64,000 nt of DNA from DASPSM01 sp963800135 (GTDB lineage Bacteria; Planctomycetota; Planctomycetia; Planctomycetales; Planctomycetaceae): the NCBI GenBank assembly GCA_963800135.1, contig CAWCZR010000008.1, positions 1 to 64,000 of the forward strand. The letters are read 5' to 3'. The position numbers were made by a program, and so were the translations under genes. This document shows positions 49,450 through 59,631 of this stretch, piece by piece. Below the pieces are notes generated by a model. That model saw only the letters and a list, made by a program, of their open reading frames with translations, was not told where the DNA came from and did not search any database. Position 1 is the first letter of the stretch. Each line of letters begins with the position of its first letter.

Positions 49450-50201
49450 GGTTGCCTCGCGAATTCGGGATTCGGTCGTCGCTCGAGGGTTTCCAGCGCC
49501 TCGTGAGAGTGGCGGCAGAGCAGGCCGTTGCGGCCGCCGCGTTTGACGGCAAACATCAGCGTGTCGGCCTCGGCCAGAAGTTGCTCGGCGGTGGCGATCG
49601 GTCCCGGGGCCAGTTGGGCCGAGAGACCGATGCTGAAGGTCATGGGTCGGCCGCGATCGCTCATTCGCGATTCGAGCCGGACCTTCGCCCCTTCCAACAA
49701 CGCCCGGGCCGGCGGCAGTGGGACGCCGGGCAGCAAAATGCCGAACGCGTCGCCCCAGAGGCGGGCGACGATTCCGTTGGGCGTGACCTGTTCGCGCAAG
49801 ATGTTGGCTACTTCGGTCAGGATCTCGTCGCCGACATGGTGGCCGAATCGCTCATTCACCTGCTTGAAGCTGTCGCAATCGAGCACAGCCACGGCGACAG
49901 GGCGGCCGGACCGGGCGCAATCACGAACGGCCCATTGCGCGGCTCGCGCAAAATACGCACGGCTGCCGGCGCCGGTCAGTGCGTCGCGATCGGCGAGCTC
50001 GCGCGCCCGCATCACCAGTGCCACAATCTCCGCGCCAAAGAGGATCAGGCAGAGAAGGCTGTACCAGACGGCAGTCGCCGGCGAGAAGCACCAATTGACC
50101 GCCGGCACCAAAGAAGCCGCGACGATGTCGAGGAGCAACACCGTCGCGGCGTGGTCTGCCAGCCCAGTCCGGGCGCGCTTCAGGATCGTGGCGGCGTACA
50201 T
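49446..50201 (-). CDS. Membrane GGDEF-like protein with degenerate active site
   Basis: About 251 residues from ATG 50201. Two N-terminal helices (VLLLDIVAASLVPAVNWCF and SLLCLILFGAEIVALVMRA) anchor a GGDEF domain (ADRDALTGAGSRAYFARAAQ, VAVAVLDCDSFKQVNERFGH). The signature GGDEF reads WGDAF (RLWGDAFGILLPG), so diguanylate cyclase activity is unlikely; it may bind GTP or a partner. The substrate-binding NxFD motif is changed to CDSF. It is coupled to the STAS gene, so it may be its regulator. Confidence 0.8.
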   Translation of the reverse strand: MYAATILKRARTGLADHAATVLLLDIVAASLVPAVNWCFSPATAVWYSLLCLILFGAEIVALVMRARELADRDALTGAGSRAYFARAAQWAVRDCARSGRPVAVAVLDCDSFKQVNERFGHHVGDEILTEVANILREQVTPNGIVARLWGDAFGILLPGVPLPPARALLEGAKVRLESRMSDRGRPMTFSIGLSAQLAPGPIATAEQLLAEADTLMFAVKRGGRNGLLCRHSHEALETLERRPNPEFARQP

Positions 50202-50245
50202 CGGTCTGTTCCGGTGAAACCCGTCCGATCCGTTCGAGGTCCGGC

Positions 50246-51619
50246 CTACGCGTATTCGCGGTGCTTGTTCATGCCGGGCATCGGGACCGGGTACTTGCCG
50301 TCCGCACCAGCTTGGAGCGGTGCCGACGAACCGCGAGTCAGGTGCTCCAGATCGGGCGCGAATTCGTGGTCGCTGTCCAGAATCTCGTCGTAGGTGACTT
50401 TCCGACCGATGTGGCACGACATGCGCCCCATCGCCGTGACCAGGCTCGCCTGCGCTCCGCGTTCGACTTCGTTGTATGGGCGATCTTGTCGAATGGCGTC
50501 GACCAGGTCGTCCCATTCGACCTGGTACGGGTTCGGCTCGTGCTTCTCATAGTGCCAGTTCATATCGGCCGAAACAAGGTTTTGTCCCTTGTACGTGCGG
50601 CAATGCGCCGGGCTATGCCCGTCGCGTGAGATCTGGGCCGAACCCTTCGTGCCGTGGGCGTAGCTGGCGAATTCGCCGTCGGTCCCCAGCATGTAGCGGC
50701 CGTCGAGCATTAATTTGGCGCCGTCGGCGAACGTGTATTCGACGGAATAGACGTCGAAGTTCTGGTCGATGGCGTCCAGGCGGTAATGCCGGCCGCCGTA
50801 ACCCTTGGCCGAAACCGGGAAGGAGTCCTTCATCCAGCAGCACTCGTCAATGTTGTGGATCAGGAAGTCGCTATAGAGGCCGCCGCTGGCCCACAAGAAG
50901 GCGTGGAACTTGCGAATCTGGTAATCGAGCTCACTCATGTCGGCCGGGTGCGGCTGCACGAACGAATCGTAATTCCCCTGGTGCACGCGGTAAGCTCGCA
51001 TGAGCACGATGTCGCCGATCTTGCCGTCGCGGATCCGATCGTGCAGCTCCTTCCGCGCGACACAGTGGCGGCACATCAGGCCGACACCGACCTTAAGGTT
51101 CTTCTTCACCGACTTTTCGCCGAGGGCCAGCATTCTCTTGCCGGTGGGGCCGTCGACGCAGACCGGCTTCTCCATGAAGACGTTGAGCCCCTTCTCGATG
51201 GCGTAGGTGAAATGGACCCAGCGAAACGCGGGAGGCGTCGCCAGAATCACAACGTCGCCCGGCTTCAGGCAGTCCATCGCCTTCTTGTAGGCGTCGAACC
51301 CGAGGAACTGCCGCTCCTTTGGGACGTCCACTTGCGAATTGAATTTCTGCTTGATGCTGTGCAGGCTCGGCTTGAGTCGATCTTCAAAGACGTCAGCCAC
51401 CGCGACGAGTTTGATCGGCCCATTCTTCACTCCCAGCGCGTCAGAGGCCGCGCCTGTGCCCCGTCCGCCGCAGCCAACGAGCGCCAGGCGGATGGTGCTG
51501 TCCTGGGCCGCGAAGGCACGGGGGTTGATAGCGGCTGTGGCCAGGGCGGTAGCAGCGGCCACGCAGCCCGTAGTTTGAAGAAGTTCGCGGCGCGACACGG
51601 CTTCTTGGAATTCGCTCAC
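50246..51619 (-). CDS. TAT-exported Gfo/Idh/MocA oxidoreductase
   Basis: About 457 residues, intact. A TAT signal (SRRELLQTTGCVAAATALAT) precedes a Rossmann domain (IRLALVGCGGRGTGAASDAL) with the EKP motif in LNVFMEKPVCVDGPTG. The second domain has GGLYSDFLIHNIDECCWMKD, a metal- or substrate-binding region with conserved Asp-His. Planctomycetes encode many of these, presumably for sugar oxidation outside the cytoplasm. Substrate unknown. Confidence 0.9.
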   Translation of the reverse strand: MSEFQEAVSRRELLQTTGCVAAATALATAAINPRAFAAQDSTIRLALVGCGGRGTGAASDALGVKNGPIKLVAVADVFEDRLKPSLHSIKQKFNSQVDVPKERQFLGFDAYKKAMDCLKPGDVVILATPPAFRWVHFTYAIEKGLNVFMEKPVCVDGPTGKRMLALGEKSVKKNLKVGVGLMCRHCVARKELHDRIRDGKIGDIVLMRAYRVHQGNYDSFVQPHPADMSELDYQIRKFHAFLWASGGLYSDFLIHNIDECCWMKDSFPVSAKGYGGRHYRLDAIDQNFDVYSVEYTFADGAKLMLDGRYMLGTDGEFASYAHGTKGSAQISRDGHSPAHCRTYKGQNLVSADMNWHYEKHEPNPYQVEWDDLVDAIRQDRPYNEVERGAQASLVTAMGRMSCHIGRKVTYDEILDSDHEFAPDLEHLTRGSSAPLQAGADGKYPVPMPGMNKHREYA

Positions 51620-51835
51620 GGATAAATTCTCCGTTCGGTGGGAAGGATCGAATGGGCGAGCAGGAATCGGAAACGCGGCTTTCGGACGTCGAGTAGCTTG
51701 GCTCTAGGTGGGATGGCGACCCGAATCCGTCGGGAACGCACGTCCTGAGTTTAACGCAGCCTGGGTGCGAATTGCAAAACAGGCGACGACGGGCACTAGC
51801 GCGGCAAGCGGTCACTTTCGACCGCAATTCGACGT

Positions 51836-53980
51836 TCAGGCAATCTCGAACGGCAGACCTTCGCGCAGACTGCGGACCGCCAGGAGCGATGCCAGCGTCG
51901 TTGCGCGGATTTCCTCCCAGGGAATCGGGGGCGGACCGCCTTCACAAATTGCCTGCGCAAAGGCGGAGATTTCGGCCGTATGCCCCTTATCTTGCCCACT
52001 CATCTTGCGGCGGTGTGTGCGTCCATTTTTGCAGGTGATGACCGTCCGAAAATCGTCGATGATCGCGATTCGGCCGCCACCGATGACTTCGATCCGCTCC
52101 TTCGGAAACGCCTTGTCACCGCCTGCAAGATAGCCGACGCTCGAAACGCTGCCATTGGCGTGGCGGAGTGTGATGAAACATTGATCGTCCGTAATCTCAG
52201 TCGCATGTCGCGAGCCGACCGACTCGGCAAACACCCGGACTGGGGGCGAGCCGACCAGGAATGTGGCGAGATCAATGGCGTGGCACGCTTCGCCGATGAT
52301 GCGGCCGCCCCCTTCGATCTCGTCCTGCACCCAGTGATCCACAGGAATCTGCCCTGCATTGAATCGCACCGAAACCGTCAGCGGGGCCGAAACCGCGGCG
52401 AAGAAATCGCGCGTGAGTCGGGCCGCGGCGGAAAACCGCCGATTGAACCCGACCATTACCAAGGGTGGGATTTCGGCGCTGCGTTCGCGGGCTTGCTCGA
52501 TTTCGTTTAATTCCTCGACGGTGAGGCACAATGGCTTTTCGACGAACACCGCTTTGCCGGAGTCGAGGGCCCGCACGACGTGCCGCGCGTGCAGGTCATG
52601 TCGCGTGACCGAAACGACGGCGTCGATTGCCGAGTCGTCGAAGATGGCGTCCTCGTCGGTCGTCGCTTGTTCAAACTCGAGGTTGCGGCCGGTGGCGACA
52701 GCCGACAAGCCGCCCGCTGTACACAGCGTGGCCAGTCGCAGGCGGCCGCAGTCGCGGAGCGCGGGCAGCAACACGAGCCTCGCGAAATTGCCGGCTCCCA
52801 ACACACCGACGGCCGGATGCTCGGACCGTTTCGTTGGCGCGAGATGGACGCTGCGCGCGAGTGGCGATTCGGGTTGCTCTTGCTGATACTTCAACAACAC
52901 GCCGAGGTAGGGCTGCCCGGTGCCTTGGATCAGCTCATACGCGGCCGAGGCATTTTCGATGGCAAAGCGGTGGGTGATTAACGGCCGCACGTCGAGTTTG
53001 CCGCGGGCCATCAGCTCCAGCACGGCCTGAATATTTCGTTGCTCTGTCCAGCGGACGTAGGGGGCCGGATAGTCGTGCCCTCGGTCTTCGTAGTTGGGGT
53101 CGTAGCGACCGGGGCCGTAAGAACAGGAGACGACGAACTCAGCCTCTTTGAAATAAAACGGCCGACGATCGAGCTCCAGGCCGACGACCCCGACGAGCAC
53201 CACTCGCCCCTTTTTGCGGACCGCCGCCGCTGCCAGGTCGATCGGCGCGTTGGAAGAAGTGGATGCGGTGATCAAAACGGCATCGGCGCCCAAGCCACCG
53301 GTTGCTGCCTCGATCTGGGCGGCGCGGAAATCGGGTCGCGCTCGTTCGGCACCCATTTTGAGGGCCAGCTCGCACTTGGCGGAATCGGGATCCGTGCCGA
53401 TCACGCGACACCCGGCGGCCGCCAGCAGCGAGACGGCAATCTGACCGATCAGCCCCAAGCCGATAACGAGCACGGTCTCGCCCAACTCGCAATGGGCCAA
53501 ACGCACTCCCTGGAGGGCGATCGCCCCCAGCACGGCGAAGGCCGCTTGGTCAAAGTCGACCCCTTCCGGAATTGTCGCGCATAAGTGCTTGCCCACCGAA
53601 ACGATGTCGGCATGCGGCCCGTTCGAGGCGACGCGGTCCCCTGGCTTGATGTTTTGCACGCCGGCTCCGCAGGCTAAGACCACGCCTGCCGAGCTGTAGC
53701 CCATCGGCATGGGGGTGTCGAGGCGCTCGCGAACTTGGCGAAGGGTCGTCAGGACGCCTTCGTTGCGGCATTTTTCGAGCACTCGTCGGACGAGATCGGG
53801 ACGCTCGCGGGCTTTGCCCAGGAGCGACTTTTTCGCCAGGTCGATTGCCATCCGCTCCGTGCCGGCCGAAATCACGGAGGCGACATTGGCGATCACCACT
53901 TCCCCGTGCTGGGCCAGAGGGGCGGGCACCTCGGCGACGACCAATTTTCCGCTGCGGACATCCTGGATGACTTGATGCAC
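51836..53980 (-). CDS. Bidomain zinc-alcohol dehydrogenase/Gfo-Idh-MocA fusion
   Basis: About 714 residues, intact. Residues 1-370 form a medium-chain dehydrogenase: ISAGTERMAIDLAKKSLLGK, PMGYSSAGVVLACGAG and the Rossmann motif VLVIGLGLIGQIAVSLLAAA. Residues 390-714 are a Gfo/Idh/MocA unit with GVLGAGNFARLVLLPALRDC, the EKP motif FVEKPLCLTVEE and IIGEACHAIDLATFLVG. Similar fusions occur in cell-surface polysaccharide gene clusters, but no glycosyltransferases are near here. It is cytoplasmic by lack of a signal. Confidence 0.9.
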   Translation of the reverse strand: MHQVIQDVRSGKLVVAEVPAPLAQHGEVVIANVASVISAGTERMAIDLAKKSLLGKARERPDLVRRVLEKCRNEGVLTTLRQVRERLDTPMPMGYSSAGVVLACGAGVQNIKPGDRVASNGPHADIVSVGKHLCATIPEGVDFDQAAFAVLGAIALQGVRLAHCELGETVLVIGLGLIGQIAVSLLAAAGCRVIGTDPDSAKCELALKMGAERARPDFRAAQIEAATGGLGADAVLITASTSSNAPIDLAAAAVRKKGRVVLVGVVGLELDRRPFYFKEAEFVVSCSYGPGRYDPNYEDRGHDYPAPYVRWTEQRNIQAVLELMARGKLDVRPLITHRFAIENASAAYELIQGTGQPYLGVLLKYQQEQPESPLARSVHLAPTKRSEHPAVGVLGAGNFARLVLLPALRDCGRLRLATLCTAGGLSAVATGRNLEFEQATTDEDAIFDDSAIDAVVSVTRHDLHARHVVRALDSGKAVFVEKPLCLTVEELNEIEQARERSAEIPPLVMVGFNRRFSAAARLTRDFFAAVSAPLTVSVRFNAGQIPVDHWVQDEIEGGGRIIGEACHAIDLATFLVGSPPVRVFAESVGSRHATEITDDQCFITLRHANGSVSSVGYLAGGDKAFPKERIEVIGGGRIAIIDDFRTVITCKNGRTHRRKMSGQDKGHTAEISAFAQAICEGGPPPIPWEEIRATTLASLLAVRSLREGLPFEIA

Positions 53981-54561
53981 TTCGTGTGCCTGGCGGAGCG
54001 GCTCAACGGGCGAGCGGCGGTGTGATTCCGCGCCAAATCCTCGCCCCCCGCTGCGGGCACTCCGTTTGACCGAGCGGGCCCCAAGGTCAGTCGATTGAAC
54101 CGCGACCTTTATATGAGATCGAGCCCGTTTCGGGAATCAAAAAGGTCGTTTGAATGCGGGACCGTTTGACTGCGGGCCGACTTCGTCGGGGCGCGTCGGG
54201 CCGGGGCTCCGGATCGCGCGCCGCCGGGTGGTCAATTCGGGACTCGACACGTTCGTCATCTCTCGGACAACCGAGTCGCCGTGTGAACCCTGCGGCCATT
54301 TCCCAAGCTTCGGCGGAAAAACTTTCCCAGAGCTCCCAGGCTGACTGCCAAACGAACAATCACGACTTAAGTGCGAATATTGCAGTGGTTTGCATCTACG
54401 CACCACGTCCATTTCGACTCAATCGACATTAACGGTTTTGCCGATCGTACTCACAGCACCGCTCGGGGTGACTTTGCCGGCAGCGCCCGCTGGCAATGGG
54501 GGTAGTTTGAGCGGTTCTTGCAGGCAAATGCCAAAACAAATCTGTGCTGGGTGGGGGGATT
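53981..54561. other. Intergenic, no gene recognised
   Basis: About 580 bases between divergent genes. It has AT-rich parts near 54110 and 54360-54440 that could hold promoters for the porin gene. I found no clear boxes, RNA or repeats. Short open frames are Arg/Pro/Ser-rich. Confidence 0.4.
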
Positions 54562-56246
54562 ATGCGGTTGGGTGCGCGACGAAACCGAGATCTCGCGGGC
54601 TCGTGGAAACTGTGCAGCGTACTGGGTGCGATCGCGGCAGTCGCGGTCTCGACGAGTTCCGTAAGAGCTCAATCCGGCGGTAACAGTCCGGCTCTGTCGG
54701 ATGCGCCTGCATTCGTCAACCTGACGGATGATACGACGTCGGCGGCTCTCCCCGTTCCAATTTCAACGGCAGCCGGAACCGCCGTGCCGGCTCCAGCAGC
54801 CGCGGTGCTGGCAGACCCGAGCAATCTCGAGCTGCGCGTCCGCGAGCTCGAAGATGTCATTCGGCAGATGCAGGCGCAGCAATCGCCGGGCATCGTGGTC
54901 CCTGCGTCGGCGACGGCCCAGGATCCGCTTGCTCCTCCCGAGAGTGCCTTGCCTCCCGAACCTGCGCCGGCGTTCAACCCGATCGGCAGTGAGGGGCAGG
55001 CGAACCAAATCATTTCGCAGTCTCTGGGGCCGGGAGGATTCGCCGGCTGGCGAGACAACGGCATTTACATCGAATCGGGCGACAAAAATTTCCTCTTCCG
55101 CATCACGGGTCAGGTGCAAGAGGACTACCGAGAGTTTCTGCGGACCAAGGACCGCACCGACATCGACACTTTCCTGCTGCGGCGGGCCCGTTTTGGTCTC
55201 GAGGCGACGCTTTTCAAGTATTACGAGTTTCGTTTCCTCCCCGACTTCGGCCAGAACTCTCCGATCATTCAGGACGCCTACTTGAACGTCCATTATTGCG
55301 ACGAGCTTCAGTTCGAAATCGGCCGCTTCAAGCAGCCGATCAGCTACGAACAGCTGATTCAGGACCGGTACGTGCCGACGCTGGAACGCTCACTGATTGA
55401 CCAGCTCGTTCCCTCGCGAGATCTCGGCGCCATGGTCCACGGCGAGAATATGTTCGCCAACCGGTTCGACTACGCCGCTTCGATCTCCAACGGCGAGATC
55501 AACGGCGACAACACCGACCTCAACAACCACAAGGACTTCGATGCCCGTATCGCCGCGCGTCCGCTCAACGATCCCGACAATTACGAGTGGCTGCGGTATT
55601 TTGGCATCGGCGTGTCGGGCGGTTTCGGCATCGAGCAGGAACCGATCAATCCGTCGACCTTGCGGACGCCGGACACGGTTCCGTTTTTGGTCTATAACTC
55701 GACGGTGCGGGCGAACGGCTTGCGGACGCGGCTCTGCCCGGAGCTAACGTACTTTTACGGTCCGTTTGGCTTCCTGGCACAGTACTACGACGAGCACCAG
55801 GATATGAGTCCGGTTGCAAGCGGTCACGGCTCCGGGCTCGTCGAAGACGTGCCCATGATCGGCTACGTCTTTCTGGGGACGGCCTTGCTGACGGGCGAAA
55901 CTCGCAGCACGTACAGCCAGCAGATTGCCCCCCTCCGCAACTTCGATCCGCGACACCCCATTTCCTGCCCGGCGCCTGGGAGTTGGTCGGCCGCGTCTCG
56001 CATTTGGACGTCGGCGACATTATTTACTCCAAGGGAACCGCCGACCTGGCCAATCCAGCGACGACGGCGAACATTGCGACCGAATACACGTTGGGCTTCA
56101 ACTGGTATTTCAACGCCTTCGTCCGCATGCAGTTCAACTACGAGCACGACATCTTCAATCGCTCGGTGCTCTTGGGCAGCTCGACAGCAGCCAACGAACT
56201 GCGGAGCCAGGACAGCCTGTTCACGCGGTTCCAGGTGATCTTCTAA
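54562..56246 (+). CDS. OprP/OprO-like porin (frameshifted)
   Basis: About 560 residues from ATG 54562 (GGGGGG upstream). It has a signal peptide (LCSVLGAIAAVAVSTSSVRA), an Ala/Pro-rich linker, and a coiled-coil segment (LELRVRELEDVIRQMQAQ) typical of planctomycete porins. A beta-barrel of the phosphate-selective porin family follows: RITGQVQEDYREFLRTKDRT, RRARFGLEATLFKYYEFRFL and IGRFKQPISYEQLIQDRYVP. The frame breaks near 55960 by one lost base. The barrel ends properly with EYTLGFNWYFNAFVRMQFNY and the terminal aromatic FQVIF. The natural substrate may not be phosphate. Confidence 0.85.
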
Positions 56247-56299
56247 AATAACGACGCCGGCATCGCGATTGCCCGACGAGCGCGCCGTGAACCGCCGTC

Positions 56300-57988
56300 T
56301 CATCGGGCGATGGTCGGGCCCGTGTCAGCTGCCGTCTCGCCGTCGCTTCGCGTTCCGCGGCCCTCGAAGTAGCCGCTGAGCACGCGGACGCGGTACGCCT
56401 GATAGCCGCAAACCAGGCCGATCACCGCCAGTGCCGCGGCGTACAACAGCGTGTACTGCGGTTTGACGACCGGGTCGCGGCCGACCAGCACTAGCAAACC
56501 GTACGCCGTCAGACAGGCGATGGTCATAAACGTGACGAGCCGCACGCGGAAAAATAGCCCGGACGCCACGATCAACAGCGGATAGCCGATCAAGAGCGGA
56601 CCGAGCGGATTGTCCGCGATATAGAGCATTGCCGTCAGCAGGTAGGCGTCGGCGAAGGCCCACAGGTAGCGGGGCCCATTTTTCTCACCGCTGCGCCGCA
56701 GCAGGAACTGACACATGAGCGCCACGCCGGCCCAGGCGCCGAACAAGAACATCACCACGAGGTGATAGGGCCGGTCGTAGCCGCTGATCATGTATTTGAT
56801 CTGCACGATCAGCGAGCAGACGAGGATTGCCCCCAGGTGCATTGCCAGCGTCGGTTCGCGCCGCGCCCAACGGAGCACCCGATGGACAACGCCCGTCGGC
56901 GTCACATCGAGCGGCTCGCCGCGGAGAAAATGCTCGAGGTCCGCGACCAGCGCGGCAGCTGACGGGTAACGTCGTCGCGGATCCTTCTCTAGGCACCGCA
57001 GGCAGACCAGCTCGAGCGCGACGGGAATGTGGCGGTTGAGTTGTCGCGGCCGCGGCGGCTCGCCTTCGATCAACTCGAGCAGCGTGTCGATCGGGCTGGC
57101 GTTCTGAAAGGGCGGCCGTCCGGTCAGTAACTCGAACAGGATCGCTCCCAGGCTATAAATGTCGCTCATCGGCGAGTGGGCGGGCGCGTGACCTGTCGCC
57201 TGCTCGGGAGACATGTAGCCGATCGTCCCCACGATCAGGCCGGACTGAGTGTGCACGGAGTTGCCGCCCAAGGTTTTGGCCAGCCCGAAATCGGTGACGT
57301 AGGGCGTGCCGTCGGGGGCCAGCAAAATGTTCGATGGCTTGAGATCCCGGTGGATCATGTGGTGCTCGTGCAGGTACTGCACCGCCCGCGCGACGGCCGC
57401 CACGCATTCCGCGGCCCGCCCCGGGTCGAACGGCCCGCCCGCCAGCTCCTGGGCCAGCGAGCGGCCTTCAATGAAATCCATCGCGAAGAAATGCTGGCCG
57501 TGCACCTCGCCCGCCTCGTGGATGCCGACGATGTTCGGATGTCGCAGGCTGCCGGCGGCGCGAGCTTCGGCGTAAAAGCGACGGACGTCGTCCGGGGAGG
57601 CGAGCCGACTCGAAAGAATCATCTTGAGTGCGACGGAGCGATCGAGGTCGCTCTGATGGGCCCGATAGACAACGCCCATTCCGCCTCGGCCGATTTCTTC
57701 GAGCAATTGGTATTTGCCGAACGGCTGCCGAGTCATTTCCGTGACGGCGGGCACACGTTCGGATGAGGCGGCGTCCACAGCCGTGCGGTCGGGCGCAAGC
57801 CGATCCAGCAGTTCCAGGTACCGCATCCACTTGGCCAAGGCCGGATTGCCGTCGATCATCACGCTTCGCGAAAGCCGATCGCCCTGATGCAGCGAGCTCA
57901 TATAGCGCTCGAGCATGGCGAAGAGCGCGGCATCTTCCGGCGATAACGGTTTGTCGGGCGCGGGATCGGAGACCGGTTCGCGCGTCAT
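56300..57988 (-). CDS. Serine/threonine protein kinase with membrane domain
   Basis: About 562 residues from ATG 57988, overlapping the sigma-factor stop. The kinase domain at about 95-360 has GRGGMGVVYRAHQSDLDRSV (ATP loop), VALKMIL (Lys), HRDLKPSNILLAPDGTPY (catalytic) and TDFGLAKTLGG. VGTIGYMSPEQATG follows. The C-terminal ~190 residues carry six or so helices (AILVCSLIVQIKYMISG, VVMFLFGAWAGVALMCQFLL and others), unusual in that the C terminus, not a single helix, is the membrane part. A planctomycete ECF-kinase pair: the kinase probably controls the sigma factor. Confidence 0.9.
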   Translation of the reverse strand: MTREPVSDPAPDKPLSPEDAALFAMLERYMSSLHQGDRLSRSVMIDGNPALAKWMRYLELLDRLAPDRTAVDAASSERVPAVTEMTRQPFGKYQLLEEIGRGGMGVVYRAHQSDLDRSVALKMILSSRLASPDDVRRFYAEARAAGSLRHPNIVGIHEAGEVHGQHFFAMDFIEGRSLAQELAGGPFDPGRAAECVAAVARAVQYLHEHHMIHRDLKPSNILLAPDGTPYVTDFGLAKTLGGNSVHTQSGLIVGTIGYMSPEQATGHAPAHSPMSDIYSLGAILFELLTGRPPFQNASPIDTLLELIEGEPPRPRQLNRHIPVALELVCLRCLEKDPRRRYPSAAALVADLEHFLRGEPLDVTPTGVVHRVLRWARREPTLAMHLGAILVCSLIVQIKYMISGYDRPYHLVVMFLFGAWAGVALMCQFLLRRSGEKNGPRYLWAFADAYLLTAMLYIADNPLGPLLIGYPLLIVASGLFFRVRLVTFMTIACLTAYGLLVLVGRDPVVKPQYTLLYAAALAVIGLVCGYQAYRVRVLSGYFEGRGTRSDGETAADTGPTIAR

Positions 57989-58620
57989 GGTTCGAGGCTC
58001 TCGTGCAGCTTCTTCAAGGCCCGCATCCACAACATTTGCACAGCCGGGCGCGAGCGACCCATCCGCTCGGCAATTTCGTCGAACGGCAGCCGTTCCAGGT
58101 TGCGGAGGATGATGACCTCCTGATAGTCGGGTGGCAGCTGGCCGACGGCGCGGGAGATTTCCATCTGCTCTTCTGAGCGGAGCACAATCTGGCTGGGGGT
58201 TTGGCCGGGGTCGCTGGGATCGCGCGTCGGCCCGCTGGAGTCGTTGTTGCGGGGCGCATCGAGCGAAACCTCGCGGCCGGCCTTGCGCCGCTGGGCCATT
58301 CCGTAGCGACGGACGAAGTCGGCCGCATTGTGGTGCACGATCTGCTTGAGCCAGGCGAGCCATTCGCCGTCGGTCGTGCCGCGGAATTGATCGAGCGCGC
58401 GATGCGCTTCCAACAGCGATTGCTGCACGAGGTCGGAGTGATCGACCTTGGCCTGGAGCCAGCTGCCGACTTGCGCCCGGGCGATCAAGCTGACGTAGGC
58501 CCGGCAGTGCTCGAACAGCTCGTTGCGGGCATCACGGTCTCCCTGGCGGGCCCGCTCCAAGAGGGGAACGAGCGGATCGACGGGAAAGGCGTCGGAATCG
58601 TTCGTGCTGGTCTGATTCAT
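57985..58620 (-). CDS. ECF sigma factor paired with kinase
   Basis: About 211 residues from ATG 58620 (GTG 58626 also possible). Sigma region 2: KVDHSDLVQQSLLEAHRALD, with LAWLKQIVHHNAADFVRRYG. Region 4: LPPDYQEVIILRNLERLPFD followed by EIAERMGRSRPAVQMLWMRA. The arrangement with a downstream Ser/Thr kinase matches the STK-associated ECF groups of Planctomycetes. In these, phosphorylation rather than an anti-sigma factor is thought to control activity. Confidence 0.9.
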   Translation of the reverse strand: MNQTSTNDSDAFPVDPLVPLLERARQGDRDARNELFEHCRAYVSLIARAQVGSWLQAKVDHSDLVQQSLLEAHRALDQFRGTTDGEWLAWLKQIVHHNAADFVRRYGMAQRRKAGREVSLDAPRNNDSSGPTRDPSDPGQTPSQIVLRSEEQMEISRAVGQLPPDYQEVIILRNLERLPFDEIAERMGRSRPAVQMLWMRALKKLHESLEP

Positions 58621-58680
58621 GAGCACCGATTCCGGCCACCTAGGTCGCGGGCACCGCCAGCAAGGACTCGCCCGCGCTCG

Positions 58681-59631
58681 TCAGGAGTGGCGCTGATTGG
58701 ATTTGTAGCGCTCGCTGGCCTTGCGCAGAATTTCGCGCTCCTGTTCCGTGAGGCTGGCTTCGCCCTGCGCGTGAATTTTATCGAGGATCGCGTCGACCTT
58801 GACGTCGAAGCTCTGCGGGGCCTCTTCCGGCGGCTGATAAACCTTGACGTGACGCGGCCGGTTCCAGGTCCGCCGGCTCCAATTTCGGAGGTTGAAACTC
58901 GGGAGTTTGCCGCCGAGGCTCGTGATCCGCCAGCCGAAGCGATAGTAGAGGAAGCCGAAGGCAAAGCCACCCAGATGGGCCGCGTGAGCCACGCCGTCGC
59001 GGTTTTCGCCGCCGCTGAGCGACTGCAGCACGGGGAGGAGATCGAACACCAGGTATGCCAAAACGACGAACCGAATCTGCACGCGCAGCAGGAAGAACAG
59101 GTAGATCTCATCGCGCGGAAAAAAGATGGCGTAGAGGGCCATGATGGCCATCACCGCGCCCGACGCACCGACCATCGGCGTCGGATCTTGCTGAAGCCAG
59201 GCCAATCCCAAAAACGCCAGGCCGCCCGCGAACGCCGCTGTGAGGTAGAACGCGATGAACTCGCGCGTGCCGTACATCCGCTCGAGCGTCGTGCCCCACC
59301 ACCAGACGAAGAGCATGTTGAACAATAGGTGCCAGACAAACTCCTGGCCCTCGGTCGCGTGGCAGAAGGCATACGTCACCACCCGCCAAACCTCGCCATG
59401 CAAGACACTCGCGGGCTTGAGGGAGAGCACTTCGGTGACCGTGCTCACGTGTTGGCGGTAGGCCGCGTCGCCGCGGACGACCAGCACCGAGTGCGAAGTC
59501 ACCACCTGCAGCACGAAGACGACGACGTTGGCGATGATGATCCACTTGCAGCCGGGCGTGCCGAACGATCCCGACGACGGCGAGGAGCCGCGGCGGTCGT
59601 CACGCAGATAATCGCGGCTGTAGATTCCCAT
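58681..59631 (-). CDS. Rhomboid-family intramembrane serine protease
   Basis: About 316 residues from ATG 59631. Six helices; catalytic Ser in PTPMVGASGAVMAIMALYAI and catalytic His in GVAHAAHLGGFAFGFLYYRF. The conserved HLLFNMLFVWWWGTTLERMY loop is also present. A cytoplasmic C-terminal tail (about 60 residues) carries VDAILDKIHAQGEASLTEQE, a helical segment seen on many bacterial rhomboids. Intact. Substrate unknown. Confidence 0.92.
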   Translation of the reverse strand: MGIYSRDYLRDDRRGSSPSSGSFGTPGCKWIIIANVVVFVLQVVTSHSVLVVRGDAAYRQHVSTVTEVLSLKPASVLHGEVWRVVTYAFCHATEGQEFVWHLLFNMLFVWWWGTTLERMYGTREFIAFYLTAAFAGGLAFLGLAWLQQDPTPMVGASGAVMAIMALYAIFFPRDEIYLFFLLRVQIRFVVLAYLVFDLLPVLQSLSGGENRDGVAHAAHLGGFAFGFLYYRFGWRITSLGGKLPSFNLRNWSRRTWNRPRHVKVYQPPEEAPQSFDVKVDAILDKIHAQGEASLTEQEREILRKASERYKSNQRHS

